A stretch of DNA of 64,000 bases, taken from NCBI RefSeq assembly GCF_000735435.1, contig NZ_JMPP01000014.1:62001-126000 (forward strand). The letters run 5' to 3'. The first letter of the stretch is position 1. Every line of letters starts with the position of its first letter. Source of the stretch: Klebsiella planticola ATCC 33531 (GTDB lineage Bacteria; Pseudomonadota; Gammaproteobacteria; Enterobacterales; Enterobacteriaceae). The translations under genes and the position numbers were made by a program. Positions 39,537-48,549 of the stretch are shown one piece after another. The notes under the pieces were generated by a model. That model saw nothing but the letters and a program-made list of their open reading frames with translations, made no database searches and had not been told where the DNA came from.

Positions 39537-40916
39537 TCAGAACCACGCCTCAAACATGCCGCCGACGTTCAGCGAATCCAGCTGGCTGTCTTTGGTGCCG
39601 TTCACCTTCGCGGTACGTTTATTATCTACCTGGCCACCGGTGACGTAGAAACGCAGCATCGGACGGAATTCCGGCCCCATCCCGATGGCGATATTCTGCG
39701 ACAACGTCAGTTTCCAGCCGTGGTTATCTCCGCCCTGATTGTAATCTACGCGTTGATAGCCCGCTTCCAGCCAGGTCGAATGCACGTCATTCCAGAAGTA
39801 CATCGGACGCACGATCGCCCCGTAGTTTTTACGATTATCGCTATCATCTTTGCCGTTATCGTAATCGTGGAAGGCCAGCAGGTATTCCACCTGCGCCTGC
39901 TGAGTAAACTTGTGGAGCCCCTCGAAGCTGGCGTAAATCGCCGTCAGGTCGTCTGTCTTGTTATAGACGCTGTTATCCGAGTTATCCGAGTAGCGCAGAA
40001 TCACCTTATTGACGCCGCTGTCGTTAGTATGGCTCAGCACCAGGCCGCCCTGCCAGGCGTCAAGTCGGGCATCGTCATCCACGGCTTTGGAATCAAAACC
40101 GTAGTTGGCATAGACCTCAACGTCGATCGGGCCCGCTTTCATATTGTGAATTTTCGAGGTCAGCGCATAGTGACCGTCGTCGCCGGTGCCGGAGCCGCCG
40201 GTACAGGTAATGCGCGATGGGTTAGCTTCGTCGGCCATGACTTCCGGACTACAGGACTCTACCTGCGAAACCGCCGCGACATCGAACTGGACACCGCCGA
40301 TATCGAAGTTTTTCACCCCGGCGCCCTGGCCGTCGTGGTTCATCCAGAAGTAGTCGTTGATGCCCTGCTGTGGACGCTGGTGGAAATCACGACCGGCCCA
40401 GATATAAGCGCCGGGATTCGATTCCAGCACGTTGGTGACGCCAACGTAGGCCTTCTTGAGGTTAACTTCGTCGCTCCAGTGATCGAACATGACGTTGATG
40501 TCCCAGATGGCGCCCTGGCTGCTCTTAAAGGCTTTGGTAATCTGGAACTCGCCGCCGTTGCCTTCGTTGCCCAGACGGCCGATGGCCGACGCGCCGTTAT
40601 AGGAGCCATCGACGCCAACGAACTTCTGATCGCCCGTCTGGAACTGGGCGCCGTAGCGGGCGTAGCCGCTAAACTTCAGGCCGAACGGAATCGCCATATC
40701 CGGCGAAGCGGCGGTGGTTTGCGGGTTGGTAATGACGTCCACTTTCTTGTTGGCGGCGGCATCAATTTTAGCCTGACGATCCGCCAGCGCCTTATCGACG
40801 GCTTTTGCCACAATGGCGTCAATTTGTTCCTGAGTAAAATCTTGGGCGAGTACGGAAATTGGGCACAGCGCGGCGACGACCGCCATTGCTAATGGCAGCA
40901 TTTTTACAGTTTTCAT
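39537..40916 (-). CDS. LamB-family carbohydrate porin
   Basis: Outer-membrane porin of 459 residues. A signal peptide (about residues 1-25, ending ISVLAQ) precedes a short helical region rich in A, D and K (about 27-60), as in ScrY- and BglH-type porins, and then a maltoporin-like beta barrel ending in the aromatic C-terminus MFEAWF. It probably lets the substrate of the neighbouring Lac-family PTS through the outer membrane. It lies 102 bases behind the PTS IIA gene on the same strand. The sugar is not known. Confidence 0.87.
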   Translation of the reverse strand: MKTVKMLPLAMAVVAALCPISVLAQDFTQEQIDAIVAKAVDKALADRQAKIDAAANKKVDVITNPQTTAASPDMAIPFGLKFSGYARYGAQFQTGDQKFVGVDGSYNGASAIGRLGNEGNGGEFQITKAFKSSQGAIWDINVMFDHWSDEVNLKKAYVGVTNVLESNPGAYIWAGRDFHQRPQQGINDYFWMNHDGQGAGVKNFDIGGVQFDVAAVSQVESCSPEVMADEANPSRITCTGGSGTGDDGHYALTSKIHNMKAGPIDVEVYANYGFDSKAVDDDARLDAWQGGLVLSHTNDSGVNKVILRYSDNSDNSVYNKTDDLTAIYASFEGLHKFTQQAQVEYLLAFHDYDNGKDDSDNRKNYGAIVRPMYFWNDVHSTWLEAGYQRVDYNQGGDNHGWKLTLSQNIAIGMGPEFRPMLRFYVTGGQVDNKRTAKVNGTKDSQLDSLNVGGMFEAWF

Positions 40917-41018
40917 AATTATCTCGCTTTTAATAATTCATATATTCAGATAATAGCCATCCCGCCAGGATAAGCTGGTTTGTTTATTTCGGGTACAGTT
41001 GTTAAATATTTATATAAA

Positions 41019-41321
41019 TTAACGCTGGTATAAATGAATTAATTCTTCTGAAAATTCACGCGCTAGCAGTGAATTCATTAAATGATCCTGAGCATGCACC
41101 ATAATTAACGTCATTGGCTGGCGCGCCTCACCGGCGTCCTGCTCGATGAGCCGGGTCTGCATCAGGTGCGCGCGGCGGGCGTAGCCGTCGGCTTCATTCA
41201 GGAGTAATTTGGCTTCATTAATATTTCCACTACGGGCGGCATGTAACGCTTCAAAACATAATGAGCGTGACTGTCCCGCATTCACGATAATTTCCATTAC
41301 CGCTTCTTCTAGATCAATCAT
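41019..41321 (-). CDS. PTS lactose/cellobiose-family EIIA
   Basis: Cytoplasmic phosphocarrier of 100 residues, all helical, with the conserved phospho-accepting histidine in IMVHAQDHLM (about residues 73-82) as in ChbA and LacF. It passes phosphate to the IIB encoded upstream. It follows the IIC gene after a 133-base gap that contains a hairpin, and precedes the porin. Confidence 0.9.
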   Translation of the reverse strand: MIDLEEAVMEIIVNAGQSRSLCFEALHAARSGNINEAKLLLNEADGYARRAHLMQTRLIEQDAGEARQPMTLIMVHAQDHLMNSLLAREFSEELIHLYQR

Positions 41322-41436
41322 AATATTACCTGAGGTGATTAATTTTATTATTTAAAGAATATAGCGAAAATTCCTTTTTCGCATTATTCGGAGACGATGG
41401 TATTTTATTATTTAAATTTTACGGAAAACATTCCGC

Positions 41437-41453
41437 CAGCGGTATTGCCGCTG
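41437..41453 (-). terminator. hairpin between PTS IIC and IIA genes
   Basis: CAGCGG (41437-41442) and CCGCTG (41448-41453) pair perfectly around 5 bases, right after the IIC stop. It lacks a proper T run and may attenuate or protect the mRNA between IIBC and IIA. Confidence 0.4.
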
Positions 41454-41454
41454 A

Positions 41455-42780
41455 TTACTGGCTGACGGTTTCGGCAACCGGTACGCTATTTTTTGCTTTT
41501 TCTACTTCAGTTTTCATTAAAGAGCGTTCATAGGCGCGCAGGAACGGCAGGTAGATAACCGCTGACATCACCATACAAATGAGGCACATGATGACCGGAC
41601 TTAAGGTCCAGTTAGCCGCCCAGGAGGCGCCTATCGGTGCTGGGGTCGTCCACGGCGTCAGCGACACGACCTGCGTCAGCCAGCCGAGGCGGGTTGCGCC
41701 ATAGGCCAGGATAGCGTTGATCATCGGGACGAAAACGAACGGGATAAACATCATCGGGTTCATAATTATCGGCGCCCCAAACAGGATCGGCTCATTAATA
41801 TTAAAGAAGCTGGGCACGATGCCCATTTTGCCGATGGTACGCAGGTGCGCCACGCGGCTACGCAGCAGCAGGAAGGCCAGCGGTAAGGTTGAACCCACGC
41901 CGCCAATCAGCAGATAGTGGTCCCAGAAACCTTGCAAATACACGTGCGGCAGGGCGGCACCGGCTGCCAGAGCCGCCTGGTTTGCCGACAGGTTTGCCAT
42001 CCAGAACGGGTTCATAATTCCGGTGACAATCAGCGAGCCGTGGATCCCGGCAAACCAGAAAATCTGGCACATCAGCACGGAAAGCAGAATCGCGGGCAGG
42101 GAGTCGGAAGCGGATACCAGCGGTTCCAGCAGGTGCATAATCGCCTGCGGCAGGATCATGCCGGTCTGGGCTTCGATAAACAGGTTTAGCGGATGCAAGG
42201 TGCCAATCACCACCAGGACCGGGATCAGGATTTCAAACGAACGGGCGACGCCGGTTGGCACCTCTTTCGGCAGGCGAATGGTAATGTTGTTCTGCTTCAA
42301 CCACGCGTAGACGCGGGTGGAGTAAATGGCGGTAATCAGCGCGGTAAAGATCCCCTGACCTGACAGGTACTGCGTCGAGATTTTACCGTCAGCATAAGGG
42401 GCCGCCACCAGTAAAAAGGCCATGAATGCCAGCAGGCCGGACATCACCGGGTCGAGTTGAAACTGGCGTCCCAGACTGGCGCCAATACCGACGGAGATAA
42501 AGAACGTCATCACCCCCATGCTGAGGTTGAACGGCAGCATCAGCTGTTCGCGGTACTGCTGCGAGAAATCGAGCCAGCCGCGGGCAAAACCATTGGTGGT
42601 ATCCGGTGAAAAGGGAGGAAAGATAAATACCAGCATGAAAGAGCCGATGATCATAAACGGCAATGCGGCAGTGAAGCCATCGCGAATAGCGATAACATAC
42701 TTCTGCTGCCCAAGGCGTCCTGCCAGCGGAGTAATAGATTGCTCGATCACGGCAATCATGGACTGATACAGAGAGCTCAT
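41455..42780 (-). CDS. PTS lactose/cellobiose-family EIIC permease
   Basis: Membrane permease of 441 residues, related to ChbC/CelB. It has about ten hydrophobic segments and the family motif FNINEPILFGAPIIMNPMMFIPF (about residues 336-358), where the conserved Asn-Glu-Pro binds sugar. It transports a beta-glycoside-type sugar with phosphorylation by IIB. The ATG at 42778-42780 has AAGAGG 7 bases upstream; a GTG 6 bases earlier is possible. It begins 11 bases after the IIB gene. Confidence 0.92.
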   Translation of the reverse strand: MSSLYQSMIAVIEQSITPLAGRLGQQKYVIAIRDGFTAALPFMIIGSFMLVFIFPPFSPDTTNGFARGWLDFSQQYREQLMLPFNLSMGVMTFFISVGIGASLGRQFQLDPVMSGLLAFMAFLLVAAPYADGKISTQYLSGQGIFTALITAIYSTRVYAWLKQNNITIRLPKEVPTGVARSFEILIPVLVVIGTLHPLNLFIEAQTGMILPQAIMHLLEPLVSASDSLPAILLSVLMCQIFWFAGIHGSLIVTGIMNPFWMANLSANQAALAAGAALPHVYLQGFWDHYLLIGGVGSTLPLAFLLLRSRVAHLRTIGKMGIVPSFFNINEPILFGAPIIMNPMMFIPFVFVPMINAILAYGATRLGWLTQVVSLTPWTTPAPIGASWAANWTLSPVIMCLICMVMSAVIYLPFLRAYERSLMKTEVEKAKNSVPVAETVSQ

Positions 42781-42791
42781 TTGCACACCTC

Positions 42792-43106
42792 TTATTGCGC
42801 CGGATTAATCAGCGACAGCGCATAATCCAGGACGTTATCTCCCCGTTGCATCCCGTAGTCCATGGCATTAATAGGCTGGACCGGAATATTCAGGGAGGCG
42901 GCTTTTTCTGACAATGTTTTCAACATGTATTTCACCTGCGGACCAAGAAGTACCACCTGGTACTGCGGAAACTGCATGTCAAATTCGGAAACGCCGTAGG
43001 CGTCAATCTGCACCGGCAGGTTACGTTCTTTCGCCACGTCGACCATCTTCCTGACCAGCAAACTTGTGGACATCCCGGCAGAGCAGCACAGCATAATCTT
43101 GTACAT
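42792..43106 (-). CDS. PTS lactose/cellobiose-family EIIB
   Basis: Cytoplasmic phosphotransfer protein of 104 residues with the phosphorylated cysteine in the N-terminal loop IMLCCSAGMSTSLLV, the signature of ChbB-type IIB. First gene of the IIB-IIC-IIA-porin cluster, divergent from a LacI-type regulator. ATG at 43104-43106 chosen; a GTG 6 bases upstream is an alternative. Confidence 0.9.
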   Translation of the reverse strand: MYKIMLCCSAGMSTSLLVRKMVDVAKERNLPVQIDAYGVSEFDMQFPQYQVVLLGPQVKYMLKTLSEKAASLNIPVQPINAMDYGMQRGDNVLDYALSLINPAQ

Positions 43107-43161
43107 CGACACTCATCCTCAAAATGTAAAAAGTTATTGCGTGGATGATTTGATATCAGAC

Positions 43162-43175
43162 GGAAACCGGTTTCC
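43162..43175. promoter_or_regulatory. palindromic operator upstream of the PTS genes
   Basis: GGAAACCGGTTTCC is a perfect 14-bp palindrome with the CpG centre typical of LacI-family operators. A related site stands at 43288-43301. It lies 56 bases before the IIB start. Confidence 0.7.
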
Positions 43176-43287
43176 ATTCATAAAAAACAGAACTGTGATG
43201 ACTGTCAAGATCTTCTCCTTATAGCGCTAATTAATTGGATTCTGCTCACAGATTTCGGCCGGTTTGGCGATGTTTTTCCATGAAACG

Positions 43288-43301
43288 GAGAATCGGTTTC
43301 C
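43288..43301. promoter_or_regulatory. second LacI-type operator
   Basis: GAGAATCGGTTTCC shares the right half GGTTTCC and 11 of 14 positions with the palindrome at 43162-43175. It lies upstream of the regulator gene, whose -10 may be TATAAT at 43336-43341. Confidence 0.55.
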
Positions 43302-43400
43302 AAATGAAAAGGGAAACGGATATACTGGCGATGGTTATAATTGAAGCGATTCAGGGCCGGGGATGTACAGGGATCGGACGGGCCCTGTCAGGGGATAATG

Positions 43401-44342
43401 ATGTCTACAATCAATGATGTATCACGTTTAGCAGGGGTGTCTAAAGCCACCGTCTCTCGGGTTTTGAGCGGTTCGCGCGGCGTCAAAGAGGCCAGCCGTC
43501 AGGCGGTACTGCAGGCGGCAGAAGAACTCAATTACCGACCCAATATGATAGCCCAGTCGCTGCTTAGCCAGAGCACCGGCTGTATCGGCGTGATTTGTGC
43601 TCAGGACAATATTAATCAAACGACCAGCTATCTGTATGCTCTGGAAAAACAGCTGAGCCTGCATCAGAAGCATCTGCTGCTGCGCTTTGCCAACACGCGC
43701 GCCGGCGTGATGAGCGCCCTCGAAGAGCTCAGCTGCGGCCTGTGTGATGATGTGTTGATTATCGGCGCGCGGTTTCCATTAAATATCGACCGGCCGGATG
43801 TGGCGCTGATTGACTGCCTGGAAAGCGAAGGGGTGAACAATATTCAGTTTGACCACGCATTTGCGGCGGAAACGGCCTGTAACTACCTGATTAGCCAGGG
43901 GCGGCGACAGATTGCGTTAATTCATCCGGAAGGGAGCGGCTTTGCCGACCAGGTTTTGCTGGGCTACAAACATGCGCTGGAAAAAAATTTCCTGCCGTTT
44001 AATCGCAACCTGGTATTCCTCGACAGCACATCGCCGTCGGTGGCGGTGCAGGAACTGGTGAACAATGCGACCACCTTGAATTTCAATGCGTTACTGGTTG
44101 CCGACGAGCAACAGGCTCAGCATATTGTGCCGCAGCTGCTGGCGTTCAACCGGGCGGTGCCGGAAAAAGTTATGGTGTTCAGCCTGGCCGGATCGTTACA
44201 GCTGCCCGGTATTCCGACCATCCCGGCAATTGAGTATTCGATGGACGCCATGGCGACACGCATCGTCAGCTGGCTGACGGAAAAAACCCAGATGCTCGGC
44301 GGCAGCATGTTGCGCGGTGATTTAATTATTCCGAAGCGCTAA
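43401..44342 (+). CDS. LacI-family regulator of the Lac-type PTS cluster
   Basis: Regulator of 313 residues with the LacI helix-turn-helix INDVSRLAGVSKATVSRVLSG (about residues 4-24), hinge helix and a periplasmic-binding-protein-like effector domain (about 60-310). It is divergent from the PTS-porin genes and the two related palindromes in between are its likely operators. ATG at 43401 sits 6 bases after AGGGG; the preceding ATG is too close. A strong terminator follows. Confidence 0.88.
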   Translation: MSTINDVSRLAGVSKATVSRVLSGSRGVKEASRQAVLQAAEELNYRPNMIAQSLLSQSTGCIGVICAQDNINQTTSYLYALEKQLSLHQKHLLLRFANTRAGVMSALEELSCGLCDDVLIIGARFPLNIDRPDVALIDCLESEGVNNIQFDHAFAAETACNYLISQGRRQIALIHPEGSGFADQVLLGYKHALEKNFLPFNRNLVFLDSTSPSVAVQELVNNATTLNFNALLVADEQQAQHIVPQLLAFNRAVPEKVMVFSLAGSLQLPGIPTIPAIEYSMDAMATRIVSWLTEKTQMLGGSMLRGDLIIPKR

Positions 44343-44362
44343 GCGCCCCTTCTGAACCTCGA

Positions 44363-44391
44363 CCCGCGGCTTTAACACCGCGGGTTTTTTT
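44363..44391 (+). terminator. intrinsic terminator of the LacI-type gene
   Basis: CCCGCGG (44363-44369) pairs with CCGCGGG (44378-44384), followed by seven T. Confidence 0.92.
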
Positions 44392-44486
44392 ATACCGACC
44401 TTTTTGCTGTCCACTTCACAATATAAACAGAACTCATAGCTGCCGCCGGTTTTTTGAACCGGACAGCGCCCGGTGACTACCTTAAG

Positions 44487-44504
44487 TTGAATACGAAAGT
44501 TCAA
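44487..44504. promoter_or_regulatory. LysR-type inverted repeat upstream of the gallate genes
   Basis: TTGAA (44487-44491) and TTCAA (44500-44504) form an inverted repeat of LysR-box size, 55 bases before the transporter gene. Likely bound by the cluster's LysR regulator; inference. Confidence 0.45.
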
Positions 44505-44558
44505 TACCAAAAATCATTAACCAGAACATTCGTATCGCCTGCTTAAGGAAGTCACCCT

Positions 44559-45929
44559 ATGAATCACCCTCGTGTTGTCGACGTGAAGTCGTGGATCGAT
44601 GCCCGACCGATCTCACGTTTTCAGTGGAACGTCCTGCTGCTGTGTTTTGTCATCATTATGCTTGATGGCTACGATGCGGCGGTGATGGGTTTTATCGCCC
44701 CGGCTCTGATTGAAGACTGGGGCATCAGTCGGGCCGAAATGGGGCCGATCCTCGGGGCCGCCATGTTTGGCGTAGCCCTCGGCGCGCTGGTTGCCGGCCC
44801 GCTTTCCGATCGTTACGGTCGCAAGCGTATTCTGCTGTGGTCGGTGGCCTTTTTTGCTCTCTTCAGCCTTGCCGCCGCGCTGGCGCAGAGCCCGTCACAG
44901 CTGGCGCTGATGCGCTTTCTCACCGGGCTGGGGCTGGGGGCGGTGATGCCCAACTGCGTGACGCTGGTGGCGGAATATATGCCCGAACGTCGTAAGGGGC
45001 TGATGATCACCCTGATGTACAGCGGCTTTAACGTCGGCTCCGGGCTGGGCGGCTTTATCGCCGCGGGTCTGCTGTCGCATTACAGCTGGCATTCGGCGCT
45101 GATATTCGGCGGCGTACTGCCGCTGGTGGTGCTGCCGTTCATGGTCGTCATGCTGCCGGAGTCGGCGATGAATATGGTGGCGCGTCGCTTACCGGGTGAG
45201 CATATTGCCCGGGTCCTCAACCGTCTGGGCGGCAGCTTCGATAGCAGCACCGTCTTTCAGCTCAATGCGCCGCAAATCTCACGGCGCAGTAAGGTGGCGC
45301 AGCTGTTTCGCAACGGCTATGCGCGCGGCACGCTCGCCCTGTGGCTGACCTATTTTATGGGGCTGTTTGTGATTTATCTGCTCAACGGCTGGCTGCCCAC
45401 GATTTTACGTTCTGGTGGATTGTCGCTGCAGCAGGCGGCGATTATCACCGGTCTGTTCCAGCTGGGCGGCCCGCTGGGGGGGATCCTTGTCGGTTATCTG
45501 ATGGACCGCGGCTCGGCAAAAGCGGTGATTGCGGTGACCTATTTCCTCGGCTGTATGTGTCTGTTAACCCAGGGGCTGATGGACTTCGGCTCGGCGGCGC
45601 TGGCGGTGCTGATCTTTATCAGCGGCATGTGTATTAACGGCGCGCAAAATGGCCTGCAGGCCTACTCGCCGGCCTACTATCAGACCGAAATTCGCGCCAC
45701 CGGCGTTAGCTGGATGCACGGTATTGGCCGTAGCGGAGCGATACTTAGCTCTACCCTCGGTGGCGTGATTATGCTCGCCGTACCGGGCCACTCTTCAATA
45801 TTTTTGGTGCTGGCGCTACCGGCCTGCCTGGCGGGGATCGCGATTTTACTGCACCGTATGAACCACCCTAAGCCTCGGCAAACAGAGGCGGATCTGAACG
45901 CGCTGTCGCAAACGTTGCATAACCGATAA
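44559..45929 (+). CDS. aromatic acid:H+ symporter, probable gallate transporter (GalT-like)
   Basis: Major facilitator of the AAHS family (PcaK, MhpT, GalT), 456 residues and 12 membrane segments. The family motif LDGYDAAVMGFIAPAL (about residues 35-50) contains the functionally important Asp residues, and GPLSDRYGRKRIL is the MFS loop. It is followed after 13 bases by gallate dioxygenase, so gallate is the likely substrate. AAGGAAG precedes its ATG. I leave the symbol blank because galT means another gene in enterobacteria. Confidence 0.87.
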   Translation: MNHPRVVDVKSWIDARPISRFQWNVLLLCFVIIMLDGYDAAVMGFIAPALIEDWGISRAEMGPILGAAMFGVALGALVAGPLSDRYGRKRILLWSVAFFALFSLAAALAQSPSQLALMRFLTGLGLGAVMPNCVTLVAEYMPERRKGLMITLMYSGFNVGSGLGGFIAAGLLSHYSWHSALIFGGVLPLVVLPFMVVMLPESAMNMVARRLPGEHIARVLNRLGGSFDSSTVFQLNAPQISRRSKVAQLFRNGYARGTLALWLTYFMGLFVIYLLNGWLPTILRSGGLSLQQAAIITGLFQLGGPLGGILVGYLMDRGSAKAVIAVTYFLGCMCLLTQGLMDFGSAALAVLIFISGMCINGAQNGLQAYSPAYYQTEIRATGVSWMHGIGRSGAILSSTLGGVIMLAVPGHSSIFLVLALPACLAGIAILLHRMNHPKPRQTEADLNALSQTLHNR

Positions 45930-45942
45930 GTGGAGTTACCTT

Positions 45943-47205
45943 ATGGCCAGAATACTCGGCGGGATCGCCGTTTCTCATACCCCGACCATCGGCTTTGCCG
46001 TCGATCATCACAAACAGCAGGACGCGGCATGGGCACCTATTTTCCAGAGCTTTGAGCCGCTGCAGCGCTGGCTTGATGAGAAAAAACCGGATGCGCTGGT
46101 CTATATCTTTAATGACCATGTGACCGCCTTTTTCTTCGATCACTACTCGACGTTTACGCTCGGGATTGATAACGAATACGATGTGGCAGACGAAGGGGGT
46201 GGCCCGCGCGATCTGCCGCCGGTAAAAGGCGATGCGGCGCTCTCCAGGCATATTGGCGCGAGCCTGATGGCGGACGAGTTTGATATGTCGTTCTTTATGA
46301 ACAAAAAGCTCGACCACGGCCTGTTCTCTCCGCTCTCGGCGCTGCTGCCGTGGCAGCAGGAGACGGGATGGCCGACGCGGGTGATCCCATTGCAAATCGG
46401 CGTGTTGCAATTTCCGGTGCCCAGCGCCCGGCGCTGCTACAAGCTTGGCCAGGCGCTGCGCCGGGCGATCGAAAGCTACCCGCAAGATATCAACGTGGCG
46501 ATCGTCGCGACCGGGGGCCTGTCGCATCAGGTGCATGGCGAGCGCTGCGGTTTCAACAATCCGCAGTGGGACGCGCAGTTCGTTGATATGCTGGTTAATG
46601 ATCCGGAAAAGCTGGCTGAAATGACGCTTGGCGAGTACGCCACGCTTGGGGGGATGGAAGGGTCTGAAGTGATTATGTGGCTGGTCATGCGCGGCGCGCT
46701 GTCGGCGAATGTGACTGAAACCTGGCGTGACTACTACCTGCCGTCAATGACCGGCATCGCCACCCTGATTCTGGAAAATAATGCCCGCACTCCGCCGGTG
46801 GATACCCTCAGTCGCCATCGTCAGCACATGGCACAGCAGCTGGCTGGCGTGGAAAAGCTGCCGGGGACCTATCCGTTCACCCATGAACGGAGCCTGAATA
46901 GCCTGCGGTTGAACAGTTTCCTCCACCAGTTGATCCAGCCCGCCTGGCGCGAGCGTTTTCTCAAGCAACCGCAGGCGCTTTACGCCGAAGCGGGGCTCAG
47001 CGAAGAGGAGCAACGTCTGCTCGATGAGCGCGACTGGCGTGGGCTGATTCAGTACGGCGCCAGCTTTTTCCTGCTGGAGAAAATGGGGGCGGTGGTGGGC
47101 GTATCCAACCTGCATATCTACGCCGCCATGCGCGGACAGACGCTGGAAGAGTTCCAGAAAACGCGAAATCAGCAGGTGACTTACTCGGTGGCCGGAACCC
47201 GTTAA
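45943..47205 (+). CDS. galA: gallate dioxygenase (single-chain LigB-LigA type)
   Basis: Extradiol ring-cleavage dioxygenase of 420 residues, Fe(II)-dependent, that opens gallate to 4-oxalomesaconate. The N-terminal LigB-type catalytic domain (about 1-285) has GGIAVSHTPTIG with an iron-ligand histidine, FNDHVTAFFFDH and GGLSHQVHGERCG; the C-terminal part (about 305-410) is LigA-like. This fusion of the two protocatechuate 4,5-dioxygenase subunits in one chain is the mark of gallate dioxygenase (Pseudomonas putida GalA). The gene ends overlapping the 3' end of the convergent LysR gene by 4 bases. Confidence 0.92.
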   Translation: MARILGGIAVSHTPTIGFAVDHHKQQDAAWAPIFQSFEPLQRWLDEKKPDALVYIFNDHVTAFFFDHYSTFTLGIDNEYDVADEGGGPRDLPPVKGDAALSRHIGASLMADEFDMSFFMNKKLDHGLFSPLSALLPWQQETGWPTRVIPLQIGVLQFPVPSARRCYKLGQALRRAIESYPQDINVAIVATGGLSHQVHGERCGFNNPQWDAQFVDMLVNDPEKLAEMTLGEYATLGGMEGSEVIMWLVMRGALSANVTETWRDYYLPSMTGIATLILENNARTPPVDTLSRHRQHMAQQLAGVEKLPGTYPFTHERSLNSLRLNSFLHQLIQPAWRERFLKQPQALYAEAGLSEEEQRLLDERDWRGLIQYGASFFLLEKMGAVVGVSNLHIYAAMRGQTLEEFQKTRNQQVTYSVAGTR

Positions 47206-48422
47206 CCTTGCGCGACCTGCCGCTGGATAAAGCTGAGCAGTGCCTGGGTCGCCGGCGACGGCAAACTGCCCGCGCGGAAGGTTAGCCCGATGCGGCGGGT
47301 GGTATCCGGCAGCTGCACCGGCAGGACGGTCAGCAGGCCATTGTCGATTTCGAAACACATCTGGCTGGCGGAAACTGCCGCCAGCATATCAGAGTCGCGT
47401 AGCAGGCCGCGCACCATCGCCGCATCTCCTGTCTCCACGGTTGGCTGCGGCAAAGGTAATCCCAATGTCAGAAACGCCCGCTCCAGCAGGCGTCGTGCCG
47501 GAGCATTCGAGCGTGGCAGTACCCATTGCGCGGCCGCTAGCTGACTCAGTGGGTCGGGGTGGCGAAGCAGCGGGTGCTCGTTGCGCAGAAGAATCAACAT
47601 ATCTTCCTCAAACAGCGCCTCGCAGCTCAGGTCCGGCAGCTCTTCATCCTGACGCAGCGCGCCGATAATAAAATCGATGTGCCCCGCGCGCATGTCGGAA
47701 ACCAACGACTCATACGGACTTTCGTTGGTCATCACCATAATCCCCGGATGATGCGCCAGAAAGGCGCTAATCGCCGCAGGCAGCAGCCGGGTACGGCTGA
47801 GCGGCAGGGCGCCGATGCGCACGCTACCCTCAAGCACCCCCCGACGGGCGGCAAGATCGCTCCAGATATTCTCCAGCTCGTTGAGTGCCCGGCTGATGGG
47901 CGGGTACAGCAGGTCTGCTGCCGGCGTCGGGCGGACGCCTTCCGGTGTCCGGCGAAACAGCGCGGAATCGGCGCCTTTTTCCAGAATTTTCAGCGCCGCG
48001 CTGACCGCCGGCTGGGTGATACCCAGCTGCGTGGCGACGGTCTGCGTGTGGTTGACATGGTAGAGCTGCAGAAAAATCTCCAGCCGCCGGGTATTAAACA
48101 GCCAGCCGGCGTCCGGCAGCGCCGATGAGGCGCGGGCTTTCAGCTTGTGCAACAGGGAGGGAATCGCCTGTAAATCACCGATCGCGCGCAGGGCGCGCGG
48201 CAGAATACATTTACCGTACTCTGTCGCCACCATCCCGCTGTAGTGGCGCTCGAATAGCGTCACGTTCAGCGCCGCTTCCAGATCGCGGATTGCCCGGGTG
48301 ATCGCCGACTGTGTACGAAATAAGTCATCAGCGGCACGCGAGACGCTACCGCGCTGAGCGACCTGGCAGAAGAAGCGTAGCTGCATGATATTTATCGTCT
48401 TATCGTATTTTCTCTTCAACAT
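47202..48422 (-). CDS. LysR-family regulator of the gallate cluster (GalR-like)
   Basis: LysR-type regulator, long for the family at 406 residues. The helix-turn-helix (about residues 14-75, RFFCQVAQRGSVSRAADDLFRTQSAITRAI) is followed by what looks like a second helix-turn-helix-like block (about 108-165, QLGITQPAVSAALKILEKGADSALFRR) before the substrate-binding domain. It stands between the two gene groups, divergent from galBCD, and corresponds to GalR of P. putida by position. The start could instead be the internal ATG at 48384-48386 (394 residues). Confidence 0.85.
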   Translation of the reverse strand: MLKRKYDKTINIMQLRFFCQVAQRGSVSRAADDLFRTQSAITRAIRDLEAALNVTLFERHYSGMVATEYGKCILPRALRAIGDLQAIPSLLHKLKARASSALPDAGWLFNTRRLEIFLQLYHVNHTQTVATQLGITQPAVSAALKILEKGADSALFRRTPEGVRPTPAADLLYPPISRALNELENIWSDLAARRGVLEGSVRIGALPLSRTRLLPAAISAFLAHHPGIMVMTNESPYESLVSDMRAGHIDFIIGALRQDEELPDLSCEALFEEDMLILLRNEHPLLRHPDPLSQLAAAQWVLPRSNAPARRLLERAFLTLGLPLPQPTVETGDAAMVRGLLRDSDMLAAVSASQMCFEIDNGLLTVLPVQLPDTTRRIGLTFRAGSLPSPATQALLSFIQRQVAQG

Positions 48423-48439
48423 TCTGTACCAGGCGCCAG

Positions 48440-48459
48440 GTTGTGAGCTTTCCTACAAC
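48440..48459. promoter_or_regulatory. inverted repeat in the galR-galB intergenic region
   Basis: GTTGT (48440-48444) and ACAAC (48455-48459) lie in the 127-base divergent control region, of LysR-box size. Weak evidence on its own. Confidence 0.35.
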
Positions 48460-48549
48460 ATAAATAAAAATCATAGCCTTCGCAAGTTAACGAATTACCC
48501 GCGGACCCCGGGACATGACAAGCTGAAAAAAACAACAGAGGAAGCCATC

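Noticed and set aside
39531-40892. 453-codon open frame on the plus strand
   Set aside because: It lies exactly antisense to the LamB-type porin, which has a signal peptide and family features; the antisense translation shows no recognisable domain and is a codon-usage shadow.
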